This document shows, one piece after another, positions 23,842-32,725 of a stretch of 34,389 bases of DNA. The notes beneath the pieces were generated by a model. It was not told the DNA's origin. It saw only the letters and a program-made list of their open reading frames with translations, and did no database searches. A program made the translations under genes and the position numbers. The stretch is taken from positions 1 to 34,389 of the forward strand of contig NZ_BLTG01000069.1 of assembly GCF_017312405.1 (NCBI RefSeq). The letters run 5' to 3'. Numbering within the stretch: position 1 is the stretch's first letter; each line of letters opens with the position of its first letter. The DNA is from Mycobacterium sp. PO1 (GTDB taxonomy: Bacteria > Actinomycetota > Actinomycetes > Mycobacteriales > Mycobacteriaceae).

Positions 23842-25263
23842 TTGCGCATCGGCAAGATCACGGTTGGCGGACTTGACGAATGGTCGCTGACCCCGGGTGC
23901 TGTCGTCTCATGGCATCCGACGGCGGAAGCGCAGGACAAGGCCCGGCAGGCGCCCGTCAGTTCGGTGCCGGTCAGCTACATGCAGGGCCAGCATCTTCGT
24001 AACTACTGTGACCGTGCCGCGGCGGGATTGAACTTCTCCCGCCAGATCATCGCCAGCTGTGACGTCGCGGGCCAGTGTGACATCGCGGCGATGGACCATG
24101 CCGTCAACGCCTACCTGCGCCGGCACGACACTTTTCGCAGCTGGTTCAGACATGTCGGTGACAACGAATTCATCCGGCACGCGCTCGAGGATCCGGCCGA
24201 CATCGAATTCGTGCCGATCGAACACGGTGAGATGACCGTCGAGCAGATTCACGAGCACGTGGTGGCCATCCCGAATCCGTTGGAATGGGGTTGCTTCACG
24301 TTCGGGGTCATTCAGAACGACGAATTCTTCACGTTCTTCGCGTCCATGGACCACGTCCACGGCGACGCCACCCTGATCGGTACCACGATGCTGGAAGCCA
24401 ACGGAATGTATTCGGCGCTCAGTGGCGGCGGATCGGCGCTCACCCTTCCCGACGCCGGCAGTTTCGACGCATTCTGCGTCCGCGAACGCGAATACACCGC
24501 GGATCTGGATGTGGATTCTCCCGGCGTGCAGGCGTGGATCGATTTCGCCGAGAACAACGACGGCGGTTTCCCCGAATTCCCGCTGCCGCTGGGTGACCCG
24601 CAGGAATCGGTGAGCAGCAGAATGACGTCAGAAGTGCTGATGGACGCAGCGCAGACGGAACGTTTCGATGCCTCCTGTGCCGGCGCGGGTGCGCGTTTCG
24701 TGGGCGGATTGTTCGCCTGCCTCGCTCAGGTCGAGCACGAATTGACCGGCACGTTGACCTATTACGGGTTGACTCCGCGGGATTCGCGCAACGCCGGAGA
24801 CAATTTCATGACCCAGGGATGGTTCACCGGGCTCATCCCGATCACGGTGCCGATCGGGGCGGCGTCATTCGGCGAAGCCGCGTGGTCGGCCCAGTCGTCG
24901 TTCGATTCCGGTTTGAACATGGCGAAGGTGCCGTATTACCGGGTGCTCGAGTTGGCGCCGTGGTTGAAATGGCCGCAACCGAATTTCCCGGTCTCGAATT
25001 TCCTGCATGGCGGCGCCGCTCCGCTCAACGCCATTCTGGCCGCCGGTGACATGGGCCTGGCCGACAACATCGGCATCTACCCCGACGGCCGGTTCTCGTA
25101 TCAACTGACGATTTACATATTCCGCTACGGCGAGGGCACCGTGATGGCCATCATGCATCCGGACAATCCGGTCGCCGAGAAGTCCGTCACGCGTTATCTG
25201 CAGGCGATGCGGTCGGTGTGCGGGCAGGTCGCCGACAACGGTCATTGGGGACGCGTCGCCTGA
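23842..25263 (+). CDS. papA3: PapA3, polyketide synthase-associated acyltransferase
   Basis: PapA3 transfers acyl groups from the polyketide synthase to trehalose, making the diacyltrehalose precursor in the cytosol. The 473-residue protein has the condensation-domain-like fold with the catalytic HxxxD motif as HVHGD (His171, Asp175). It follows the M. tuberculosis PapA3 pattern through QAPVSSVPVSYMQGQHLR, LRRHDTFRSWF, LTYYGLTPRDSRN and WFTGLIPITVPIG. The TTG at 23842 is preferred because GGGAGGG lies 8 to 14 bases upstream and because the next residues (RIGKITVGGLDEWSLTPG) align with the family's N-terminus. It is the first gene of the plus-strand operon papA3-mmpL10-fadD23-PE; mmpL10 begins 36 bases after its stop. 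Confidence 0.94.
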   Translation: MRIGKITVGGLDEWSLTPGAVVSWHPTAEAQDKARQAPVSSVPVSYMQGQHLRNYCDRAAAGLNFSRQIIASCDVAGQCDIAAMDHAVNAYLRRHDTFRSWFRHVGDNEFIRHALEDPADIEFVPIEHGEMTVEQIHEHVVAIPNPLEWGCFTFGVIQNDEFFTFFASMDHVHGDATLIGTTMLEANGMYSALSGGGSALTLPDAGSFDAFCVREREYTADLDVDSPGVQAWIDFAENNDGGFPEFPLPLGDPQESVSSRMTSEVLMDAAQTERFDASCAGAGARFVGGLFACLAQVEHELTGTLTYYGLTPRDSRNAGDNFMTQGWFTGLIPITVPIGAASFGEAAWSAQSSFDSGLNMAKVPYYRVLELAPWLKWPQPNFPVSNFLHGGAAPLNAILAAGDMGLADNIGIYPDGRFSYQLTIYIFRYGEGTVMAIMHPDNPVAEKSVTRYLQAMRSVCGQVADNGHWGRVA

Positions 25264-25288
25264 CGGGGCGCAGCGAGGTGAGAGCGAC

Positions 25289-25312
25289 ATGCAGGTGACA
25301 TGCGGAAACTAG
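25289..25312 (+). other. Seven-codon leader ORF overlapping the mmpL10 start
   Basis: The strong ribosome site GAGGTGAGAG (25275-25284) is well spaced for an ATG at 25289 that codes MQVTCGN and stops 10 bases inside mmpL10. It is too far (about 15 bases) from the mmpL10 ATG at 25300. Translation of the mini-ORF could couple ribosomes onto mmpL10. The arrangement is seen; the function is conjecture and the mmpL10 start could instead lie downstream. Confidence 0.3.
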
Positions 25313-28300
25313 CCGGCGTCGTGGTGCGCTGGCCCTGGGCCGTGATCGGGGTCTGGGTGGCGATGGCGCTCGCGCTGCCGCTGACGTTTCCCTCGCTCGG
25401 CGAGATGGCCGAGCGGCACCCCCTGGTCATCCTGCCCAGCGACGCGCCGTCGAGCGTCACCGCCACCAAGATGGCCGAGGCGTTCGGTGAGACCGGCTCG
25501 GACAACCTGATGGTCGTCGCGTTCATCAACGAGTCCGGGCTGACTCGGGACGACGAAGCGGTCTACCGCGACGTGGTGGACGCATTGCGTGACGACATCA
25601 CCGACGTGGTGTCGGTGCAGGACTTCATCAGCACCCCGCAGCTGCGCCAGTTCATGACCAGCGAGGACAAGACGACCTGGGTGCTGCCGGTCAGTCTCGA
25701 CGGCGAATTGGGCACCCCCCGGTCCTACGAGTCGTTCAACCGGGTGTCGACGATCGTCGATCACCACACCGCCACCGGCGCCTCGGGCGACGGTCTGGAC
25801 GTCTATGTCACCGGGCCCGCGGCCACCGTCGCCGACCTGACCGTGGCCGGCCAACAGGACCGGTTGCCCATCGAGATCGCCATCGCGGTGCTGGTGCTGG
25901 GCGTGCTGCTGCTGGTCTACCGCAATCCGCTGACCATGCTGTTGCCGCTGGTGACCATCGGGTCGTCGCTGCTGATCGCGCAGGCCGTGGTGGCCGGCTA
26001 CTCGCAGCTGACGGGCTCGGGGGTGTCCAACCAGTCGATCGTGTTCCTCAGCGCGATCATGGCCGGCGCCGGGACGGACTACGCGGTGTTCCTGATCAGC
26101 CGCTACCACGACTATCTGCGTTCCGGCGCCGGCTACGACCAGGCGGTCACCCGGGCGATGATCTCCATCGGCAAGGTCATCACCGCGTCGGCGCTCACGG
26201 TGGGCATCACATTTCTCGTCATGAGCTTCGCCCAGATGGGGGTTTTCCGCACCATCGGGGTGTCGGCGGCGATCGGCATCGGTGTCGCCTACCTGGCCGG
26301 GGTGACGCTGCTGCCGGCGATCCTGGTACTGGCCGGGCCGCGCGGCTGGGTCAAACCGCGCCGGGAACTGACCGCCCGGTTCTGGCGCCGTTCCGGCATC
26401 CGCATCGTCCGGCGGCCGGTGCCCCACCTGGTCGCCAGCGTGCTGGTGCTCGCGCTGCTGGCCGGTGGCGCGACGCTGGCCACCTTCAACTACGACGACC
26501 GCAAGGCCGTCGCGGACTCCGCGCCCAGCTCGGTCGGCTACGCCGCCCTGGAACGCCACTTCCCGATCAGCCAGTCGATCCCGCAGTACGTGCTCGTCCA
26601 ATCGCCGCACGACCTGCGCACCCCCCAGGCGCTGGCCGACCTCGAGCAGATGGCCTCCCGCATCGCCCAGCTGCCCGACGTCGCCCGGGTCATGGGCGTC
26701 ACCCGCCCGCTGGGTGAGGTGCCCCCGGAGTTCCGGGCGACGTTCCAGGCGGGCATCGTCGGTGACCGGCTGGCCGCGGGTTCCGCCCAGATCGGGGAGC
26801 GCTCCGGGGACCTCAACGAACTCGCCGACGGGGCGAACACGCTGGCCGACACCCTCGACGACGTGCGTGCCCAGGTCGACGAGATCGCGCCCAGCCTGCA
26901 GAGCCTGATCGGCACGTTCTCGTCGGTGCGCGCCGAGTACGGCGGCGAGAAGCTCGTGCGCGACGTCGAAACCGCGGCCAAGCTCGTCGACAGCGTCAAC
27001 AAGCTGGGCCTGTCGATGGGGGTCAACTTCCGGGCCGTGCGCGACATGTTCGCTTGGATCGGTCCGGTGCTCACGGCGCTGCAGGGCAACCGGGTGTGCG
27101 ACGCCAACCCGTCCTGCGTCGAGACCCGCGCCCAGTTCGAGAAGGTGATCGCCGCCCGCAACGACGGTCGCGTCGACGAGATCAACCAGCTGGCCGGCGA
27201 GCTGCAGGGCGTCGACGACCGGCAGAGCCTGACCGCCACCGTGAACAAGCTCAACGACGCGCTCGCCACGCTGACCGCGGCCGCAGCCGACCTGGGGCTG
27301 GACTCGCCCGCCGGCGCGCAGGCCGGGCTGGCCGACGTGCGGGACGGCGCCGACCGGCTGGCCGACGGCAGCCGTCAGGTGGCGGGTGGCGTCGATCAGC
27401 TCGTCGAACAGATCAAGGTGATGGCCGCCGGTCTGGATCAGGCCTCGGCGTTCCTGCTGACGATGCGCGCCGAGGCGTCGGGCTCGACGATGGCCGGGTT
27501 CAACATCCCTGCCGAGGTGCTCAACGCCGTGGAGTTCCAGCAGGCCGCCGAGGCGTTCCTGTCCCCGGACGGCCGATCGGCGCGCTACCTGGTGCAGACC
27601 GAGCTGAATCCGTTCAGCCCGGAGGCGATGGACCAGGTCAACGTCATCAGTGACGTCGCCCGCGGCGCGCAGCCCAACACCACCCTGTCCGACGCGTCGA
27701 TCTCGATGGGGGGCTTCCCCGCCGCGCTGCGCGACACCCGCGACTACTACGAGCGCGACATCCGCTTCATCATCATCGTGACGTTGATCGTCGTGCTGCT
27801 GACGTTGATGGTGCTGCTGCGTTCGTTGGTCGCGCCCTTCTACCTGGTGGGCTCGGTGGTGTTGTCCTATTTCGCGGCCATCGGCATCGGTGTGCTGTTC
27901 TTCCAGGTGCTCCTGGATCAGCAACTGCATTGGAGCGTGCCGCCGCTGGCGTTCGTGGTGCTGGTGGCCGTCGGCGCGGACTACAACATGCTGTTCGTGT
28001 CGCGGATGCGCGACGAGTCGCCGCACAGCGTGCGCTACGGCGTCATCCGCACCCTGGGGTCCACCGGCGGGGTGATCACCGCGGCGGGGCTGATCTTCGC
28101 GGCGTCGATGGCCGGGCTGTTGTTCTCCAGCATCGGCATCGTGGTTCAGGGCGGATTCGTGATCGGGGTCGGCATCCTGCTGGACACGTTCGTCGTCCGC
28201 ACCATCACGGTGCCCGCCATCGCCGCGCTGGTCGGCAAGGCGAACTGGTGGCCGTCCAAGCCCCCGCAGATCGGACCGCGCCGGTCGGCGTCGCGGGCGC

Positions 28301-28317
28301 CGGCAGAGATCGACTGA
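25300..28317 (+). CDS. mmpL10: MmpL10, RND-family lipid exporter
   Basis: MmpL10 carries the trehalose polyphleate precursor across the plasma membrane. The 1005-residue protein has the MmpL layout: helix 1, a periplasmic domain (about 35-185), five helices, a second large periplasmic domain (about 410-800) with a heptad-like helical stretch (SGDLNELADGANTLADTLDD), and five closing helices. The proton-relay Asp-Tyr pairs are present in both halves: Asp260-Tyr261 (GAGTDYAVFLISRYHDYL) and Asp894-Tyr895 (AVGADYNMLFVSRMRDES). The two cysteines in RVCDANPSCVET may form a disulphide in the periplasm. The ATG at 25300 lacks a well-placed ribosome site of its own. The gene lies between papA3 and fadD23, the expected order for the TPP operon. 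Confidence 0.94.
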   Translation: MRKLAGVVVRWPWAVIGVWVAMALALPLTFPSLGEMAERHPLVILPSDAPSSVTATKMAEAFGETGSDNLMVVAFINESGLTRDDEAVYRDVVDALRDDITDVVSVQDFISTPQLRQFMTSEDKTTWVLPVSLDGELGTPRSYESFNRVSTIVDHHTATGASGDGLDVYVTGPAATVADLTVAGQQDRLPIEIAIAVLVLGVLLLVYRNPLTMLLPLVTIGSSLLIAQAVVAGYSQLTGSGVSNQSIVFLSAIMAGAGTDYAVFLISRYHDYLRSGAGYDQAVTRAMISIGKVITASALTVGITFLVMSFAQMGVFRTIGVSAAIGIGVAYLAGVTLLPAILVLAGPRGWVKPRRELTARFWRRSGIRIVRRPVPHLVASVLVLALLAGGATLATFNYDDRKAVADSAPSSVGYAALERHFPISQSIPQYVLVQSPHDLRTPQALADLEQMASRIAQLPDVARVMGVTRPLGEVPPEFRATFQAGIVGDRLAAGSAQIGERSGDLNELADGANTLADTLDDVRAQVDEIAPSLQSLIGTFSSVRAEYGGEKLVRDVETAAKLVDSVNKLGLSMGVNFRAVRDMFAWIGPVLTALQGNRVCDANPSCVETRAQFEKVIAARNDGRVDEINQLAGELQGVDDRQSLTATVNKLNDALATLTAAAADLGLDSPAGAQAGLADVRDGADRLADGSRQVAGGVDQLVEQIKVMAAGLDQASAFLLTMRAEASGSTMAGFNIPAEVLNAVEFQQAAEAFLSPDGRSARYLVQTELNPFSPEAMDQVNVISDVARGAQPNTTLSDASISMGGFPAALRDTRDYYERDIRFIIIVTLIVVLLTLMVLLRSLVAPFYLVGSVVLSYFAAIGIGVLFFQVLLDQQLHWSVPPLAFVVLVAVGADYNMLFVSRMRDESPHSVRYGVIRTLGSTGGVITAAGLIFAASMAGLLFSSIGIVVQGGFVIGVGILLDTFVVRTITVPAIAALVGKANWWPSKPPQIGPRRSASRAPAEID

Positions 28318-28370
28318 CCGAGGTCGGCAGTGCCCCCTGATCCATGTGAAACTACGAGACCGAGGCCCAC

Positions 28371-28452
28371 CCCTGTGCAACCCCTGATGACCCTGTGCCA
28401 CCCCTGATGACCCTGTGCCACCCCTGATGACCCTGTGCCACCACTCATGACT
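28371..28452 (+). repeat. 20-bp tandem repeat between mmpL10 and fadD23
   Basis: Three identical 20-bp units (CCCCTGATGACCCTGTGCCA) fill 28381-28440. A half unit precedes them (28371-28380) and a degenerate start of another follows (28441-28452). The array makes up half of the 158-base gap between mmpL10 and fadD23; otherwise I see only the fadD23 leader. No stable hairpin stands out within a unit. Confidence 0.95.
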
Positions 28453-28475
28453 CGACGAGCTGATACGGACCCATC

Positions 28476-30230
28476 GTGACAACACCGTCTGAGTCGACGC
28501 TCCTGTCGATGTTGCACGGGCGTGCCAGCCTGCGTCCCGACGAGATCGCGTTCACGTTCACCCACTACGACCGCGACCCCGCCGGCGTCGCGGAGAGTCT
28601 GACGTGGTCGCAGCTGGCGCGACGGACGATGAACGTGGCCGGGCAGCTGCGGCGGCACGGATCGGCCGGCGACCGGGCGGTGATCCTGGCCCCGCAGGGC
28701 CTGGAGTACATCCTGGCGTTCCTGGGTGCGCTGCAGGCCGGTCTGGTCGCGGTGCCGTTGCCGCTGCCGTTCCCGGGGTCGGGTCACGAACGCGTCGGTG
28801 CGGTGCTCACCGACACCGAGCCCGCGGTGGTGCTGACGACGTCGGCGGCCGCGGTCGACGTCGGTGACTACGTGGCGAAGGCCGACCTGGCTTCGCCGCC
28901 GCAGCTCGTCGAGATCGACGGGCTGGACCTGGACGCCGATCCGGTCGGAGCGGGGCTGGAACCTGTTGGCGCGCAGAGCCTGGCGTATCTGCAGTACAGC
29001 TCGGGTTCGACGCGTCAACCGACCGGGGTGATGCTCTCGCACCGCAACCTGACCGTGAATTTCGAGCAGCTGATGCGCAGCTTCTTCGCGGCCGCGCCGC
29101 TGCCCCCGGACGCCACGCTGGTGTCGTGGCTGCCCTTCTATCACGACATGGGCCTGGTACTGGGGGTGTGCGCCCCGATCCTGTGCGGCCGGCGCGCGCA
29201 GCTGATGAGTCCGGTGGCGTTCCTGGAGAAGCCGTCCCGCTGGGTGCGCGCTCTCGCCGAGAACCCGCACGCGTGGTCGTCGGCGCCGAACTTCGCGTTC
29301 GACCTGGCGGCCCGCAAGACCACCGACACCGATCTCGCCGGTCTGGACCTGGGCGGGGTGGTGGGCATCATCAGTGGCGCCGAACGGGTCGAGCCGGCCA
29401 CCCTGCACCGCTTCGTCGACCGGTTCGCCCACTTCGACTTCCGCGACCACATGATGCGCCCGGCCTACGGTCTGGCCGAGGCGACGGTGTTCGTGGCGAC
29501 GGGAACGTGGGACGAGTCGGCGCCGGCGGCGTTCTTCGACGCCGAGGCGTTGGCGCAGCGTCAGGTGCGGCCGTGCCCGGCGGGACAGGGCACCGCGCTT
29601 GTCCGGTACGGGGTGCCGCAGTCCCCGACGGTGCGCATCGTCGACGGCGAGTCCGGACGCGAATGCGCTGCGGACGCCGTCGGCGAGATCTGGGTGCACG
29701 GCGACAACGTCGCCGACGGGTACTGGGGGCGCCCGTCCGCCGAGCAGGTCGGCTTCGGCGCGACGATCGTCGACCCGTCGCCGGGCACGCCGGCCGGGCC
29801 GTGGCTGCGCACCGGGGACCTGGGGTTCCTGCACGCCGGCGAGCTGTTCATCGTCGGCCGCATCAAGGACCTGCTGATCATCCGGGGCCGCAACCACTAC
29901 CCGGAGGACATCGAGGCGACGGTGCAGGCGATCACCGGCGGCCGGGTGGCAGCGGTCTCGGTTCCGGTGCGCGGCACCGAGGAACTGGTGGCCGTCGTCG
30001 AGCTCAAGCGGCCGGCCGACCTCGACAGCGCCGCACGCCGCCGGTTCGACGACGTCAGAAGTCAGGTCACCGCGGCGATCTCGACCGCGCACGGGTTGAG
30101 CGTCGGCGATCTGGTGCTGGTGTCCTCCGGCTCGATCCCGACGACCACCAGCGGCAAGATCCGCCGTGCCGCCTGCGTCGAGCAGTACCGCAACAACGAG
30201 TTCATCCGGCTCGACGCCGTGGCGGAGTAA
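28476..30230 (+). CDS. fadD23: FadD23, fatty acyl-AMP ligase (FAAL)
   Basis: FadD23-type enzymes activate a fatty acid as acyl-adenylate and pass it to the partner polyketide synthase. The 584-residue product has the adenylate-forming motifs: the ATP-binding loop YSSGSTRQPTGVMLSHRN (about 172-190), AYGLAEATVF (about 330), TGDLGFLHAGELFIVGR with the hinge KDLLIIRGRNHYPEDIE, and the C-terminal catalytic Lys561 in TTSGKIRRA. Length and motif spellings fit the mycobacterial FAAL group rather than acyl-CoA ligases. The start is GTG at 28476 (TTPSESTLLSML). Phleic acids have a saturated C16-like terminus, so palmitate is the likely substrate. It is followed 37 bases later by the PE-PPE gene. Confidence 0.93.
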   Translation: MTTPSESTLLSMLHGRASLRPDEIAFTFTHYDRDPAGVAESLTWSQLARRTMNVAGQLRRHGSAGDRAVILAPQGLEYILAFLGALQAGLVAVPLPLPFPGSGHERVGAVLTDTEPAVVLTTSAAAVDVGDYVAKADLASPPQLVEIDGLDLDADPVGAGLEPVGAQSLAYLQYSSGSTRQPTGVMLSHRNLTVNFEQLMRSFFAAAPLPPDATLVSWLPFYHDMGLVLGVCAPILCGRRAQLMSPVAFLEKPSRWVRALAENPHAWSSAPNFAFDLAARKTTDTDLAGLDLGGVVGIISGAERVEPATLHRFVDRFAHFDFRDHMMRPAYGLAEATVFVATGTWDESAPAAFFDAEALAQRQVRPCPAGQGTALVRYGVPQSPTVRIVDGESGRECAADAVGEIWVHGDNVADGYWGRPSAEQVGFGATIVDPSPGTPAGPWLRTGDLGFLHAGELFIVGRIKDLLIIRGRNHYPEDIEATVQAITGGRVAAVSVPVRGTEELVAVVELKRPADLDSAARRRFDDVRSQVTAAISTAHGLSVGDLVLVSSGSIPTTTSGKIRRAACVEQYRNNEFIRLDAVAE

Positions 30231-30267
30231 GGTCTGAGCCAGTGCAGCCGAGTAGGTGGGGGAAGCA

Positions 30268-31419
30268 GTGAGGCGTCTGGTCGCGTTCGGCACCGCGCTG
30301 AGCACCATCGGCGCCGCAGGCTGGCTCGGGTTCGGCACCGCCGCAGCCGATGAGCCCGGCCCCGCGCCGGCCCCGCCGCCTGGGCCCGCCGCCGAGGCGG
30401 GTGGGGCACCGGCGCTGGGCACCCCGGGACGCGCCTACGCGTTGGGCGGCGCGCACGTGCTCGGGATCCCCTACGACGAATACATCATGCGCACCGGCGC
30501 GGACTGGTTCCCCGGACTGGACCGCCAGATCGTCGACTACCCGGCCGGCCAGGTCCAGGGCCACACCCTGGAGCGGCTCTTCCCGGGTATCGGCGCCTTC
30601 GGGGACCGCTTCGTGCCCGGCCTCGGCCTCGACGGCCCCAGCGTCGGCGAGTCCGTCGACGTCGGTTCGCCCGACACCATCGCCGCGATCCGGGAGGGCG
30701 GACAGGGCACCGCGATCGGTCTTTCCGAGGGCGCGATGGTGCTCAACGACGTGCAGGCGCGCCTGGCTTACGACCCGGCCGCCCCGCCTCCGGACCAGTT
30801 GAGCTTTGCCATGTACGGGGACCCGGTGGCGCGCCACGCCTTCGGCGAGAGTTTCCTGACGCAGAACTTCCCCGTCGGCAGCGTGGTGCCCTCGCTGGAC
30901 TACCGGATCCCGGCGCCGGTGGAGAGCCAGTACGACACCTACCAGTTCATCTCCGCCTACGACAGCATCGCCGACTGGCCCGACCGCCCGGACAACTGGC
31001 TGTCGGTGGCCAACGCGATCGTGGGGCTGGCGACCGGCCACACCGCGGTGGCGTTCACCGACCCGAGCATGGTGCCGCCGCAGAACATCCGAACCAGCGT
31101 CAACTCTCGCGGCGCCACGACGACGACGTACATGATCCCCGAGGAGCACCTCCCGCTGGTGCTGCCGTTCAAGTACCTCGGCGTGCCCAAGGAGACGTTG
31201 ATCGAGCTCGACGCGGTGCTCAAGCCGTACGTGGACGCCGGCTACTCGCGCAACGACGACCCGGCGACCGCCCCGGTCACCGTGGACCCCGTCAACGGCT
31301 ACGACCCCGCGGCCGTCACCGCCCCGGCCACGCAGGCCGCGTTCGGTGGTGGCGCGGATCCGGTGTCGCAGTTGCTCTCCGGCCTGCAATACGTGCTGAA
31401 CAACCCGCCGACCGGCTAG
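30268..31419 (+). CDS. Secreted PE-PPE-domain serine hydrolase/acyltransferase of the TPP locus
   Basis: The 383-residue protein starts with a signal peptide (RRLVAFGTALSTIGAAGWLGFGTAAA) and a Pro/Ala linker, followed by an alpha/beta-hydrolase-like PE-PPE domain. It begins near GGAHVLGIPYDEYIMRTGADWF; the nucleophile is Ser153 in GLSEGAM (GxSxG). The PE region itself is absent. In M. smegmatis the corresponding TPP-locus protein (called PE) is needed outside the membrane to turn diacyltrehalose into the polyacylated end product by transacylation, and this gene has the same neighbours. The GTG at 30268 is chosen over a GTG 12 bases upstream because GGGGGAAG is then a proper ribosome site. It is the last gene of the papA3 operon and converges with the Gap-like gene (9 bases between stops). 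Confidence 0.9.
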   Translation: MRRLVAFGTALSTIGAAGWLGFGTAAADEPGPAPAPPPGPAAEAGGAPALGTPGRAYALGGAHVLGIPYDEYIMRTGADWFPGLDRQIVDYPAGQVQGHTLERLFPGIGAFGDRFVPGLGLDGPSVGESVDVGSPDTIAAIREGGQGTAIGLSEGAMVLNDVQARLAYDPAAPPPDQLSFAMYGDPVARHAFGESFLTQNFPVGSVVPSLDYRIPAPVESQYDTYQFISAYDSIADWPDRPDNWLSVANAIVGLATGHTAVAFTDPSMVPPQNIRTSVNSRGATTTTYMIPEEHLPLVLPFKYLGVPKETLIELDAVLKPYVDAGYSRNDDPATAPVTVDPVNGYDPAAVTAPATQAAFGGGADPVSQLLSGLQYVLNNPPTG

Positions 31420-31428
31420 TTCGCCCGG

Positions 31429-32103
31429 CTACAACCCGGACAGCCCCACCCCGATCAGCACGGCGCCGACCACGACCAGCAGCGCCGCCACCCCGTACCG
31501 GCCCCGCAGCCGCACCCAGTCGTACAGCGTCGACAGGGCGGCCCGGGTGCGGTTCGGGGCCACCAGATAGCACAGCAGCGGTATCTCCACCAGCGCGAAC
31601 GCCACGACATTGAACACCACCAGGGCTCCGAACTGGATCGTTGCCGCGGTGCCGGAGGCCACGATCAGTGCCAGCGCGGCCAGGTAGTCCACGGAGGGCA
31701 GAGCGATGCCCAGACCCGCGGCGCCCGCGGTCCACAGCGAGCGGCCGCCGAGCAGCTGTTTGGCCCGGGCGATCAGCGGCGCCACCAGGCGGCCCGGGAG
31801 GCTGTCGGCTCCGTCGCGGCGCCGGCCCCCGATCACCCCGGCAGCCACCAGCGCCGCGTTGAGCAGCACCACCGCGCCCACCACGATCTGCACCCGGGGC
31901 AGGGTGAAGTGCGCCGACCCCAGCGCGGGTCGCAGGATGAACAGCACCACCACGCCCACCGCGATGCCCATCGCGAAGCCACCCAGCAGGAAGGCGAGCA
32001 ACTGCAGGCCCGGGCGGGGTCGATTGATCATCACCACCGTCATGCCGATCCGAAACGGCTCCACGCTGACGGCGATGGCCATCGCCAGAAGCGGCATCCA
32101 CAT
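31429..32103 (-). CDS. Gap/Sap-like integral membrane protein (lipid-addressing family)
   Basis: A 224-residue protein with about six hydrophobic helices and little soluble sequence. Its pattern (start WMPLLAMAIAVSVEPFRIGM, SLWTAGAAGLGIALPSVDYLAALALIVASG in the middle, FALVEIPLLCYLVAPNRTR later) is that of the Sap/Gap family, which includes Gap, required to bring glycopeptidolipids to the cell surface, and the sulfolipid-addressing protein. A Gap-like gene is a known member of the TPP locus, so it probably assists MmpL10-dependent export. Its ATG at 32103 lies 109 bases from the divergent flavin reductase gene. No catalytic residues are visible. Confidence 0.87.
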   Translation of the reverse strand: MWMPLLAMAIAVSVEPFRIGMTVVMINRPRPGLQLLAFLLGGFAMGIAVGVVVLFILRPALGSAHFTLPRVQIVVGAVVLLNAALVAAGVIGGRRRDGADSLPGRLVAPLIARAKQLLGGRSLWTAGAAGLGIALPSVDYLAALALIVASGTAATIQFGALVVFNVVAFALVEIPLLCYLVAPNRTRAALSTLYDWVRLRGRYGVAALLVVVGAVLIGVGLSGL

Positions 32104-32212
32104 GGTGAGGCGTCGTACCGCTAGGCGCCGCGCCGCGCGGACGGGTTCGGCATGCGCGTCACGTTACCGGCCGCGGACCCGGCGCCGACGGCACGTGCGA
32201 GGATGGATCACG

Positions 32213-32716
32213 ATGAGTGGTTCAGGGACCCATCCGGCTGCCGGCCTCGACCCGACGTCGTTGCGGGAGGCCTTCGGTCATTTCCCCAGCGGGGTCATCG
32301 CGATCGCGGCGGAGGTCGACGGTGCCCGCGTCGGTCTGGCGGCCAGCACGTTCGTCCCGGTGTCGCTGGAGCCGCCGCTGGTGTCGTTCTGCGTGCAGAA
32401 CACGTCGACCACCTGGCCCAAACTCGCCGACGCGCCGTATCTGGGCATCAGCGTGCTCGGTGAATCCCACGACGCCGCGGCACGCACGCTGGCGGCCAAG
32501 ACGGGCGACCGGTTCGCAGGGCTGGAGACGACCTCGACCGACCGCGGCGCGGTGTTCGTCCACGGGACCAGCGTGTGGCTGGAAAGTGCGATCGATCAGC
32601 TGGTACCCGCCGGCGACCACACCATCGTGGTGCTGCGTGTCTGCGACATCAGGGTCGATCCGGAGGTGCCCCCGATCGTGTTTCACCGCAGCGCCTTTCG
32701 CCGGCTGGGCAGTTGA
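32213..32716 (+). CDS. Flavin reductase-like FMN-binding oxidoreductase (Rv0245 orthologue)
   Basis: This 167-residue protein belongs to the flavin reductase family (split-barrel FMN binding), which supply reduced flavin to monooxygenases. Typical segments are LREAFGHFPSGVIAIAAEVDG, VGLAASTFVPVSLEPPLVSFCVQ, TWPKLADAPYLGISVLGE and, near the end, PPIVFHRSAFRRLG. The match to recalled Rv0245 is close throughout. The ATG at 32213 is chosen over upstream in-frame starts because those would add a proline/arginine-rich extension with no family counterpart. In M. tuberculosis this gene is next to fadE5; here about 22 kb separate them. Its partner is unknown. Confidence 0.9.
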   Translation: MSGSGTHPAAGLDPTSLREAFGHFPSGVIAIAAEVDGARVGLAASTFVPVSLEPPLVSFCVQNTSTTWPKLADAPYLGISVLGESHDAAARTLAAKTGDRFAGLETTSTDRGAVFVHGTSVWLESAIDQLVPAGDHTIVVLRVCDIRVDPEVPPIVFHRSAFRRLGS

Positions 32717-32725
32717 CCGCCCGCG

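Noticed and set aside
25309..28485. Minus-strand frame of 1058 codons opposite mmpL10
   Set aside because: The plus strand carries intact MmpL motifs; the opposite frame has no recognisable domain or membrane pattern.
28146..30422. Minus-strand frame of 758 codons opposite fadD23
   Set aside because: Shadow of the FAAL gene; it also crosses the tandem repeat and three gene borders.
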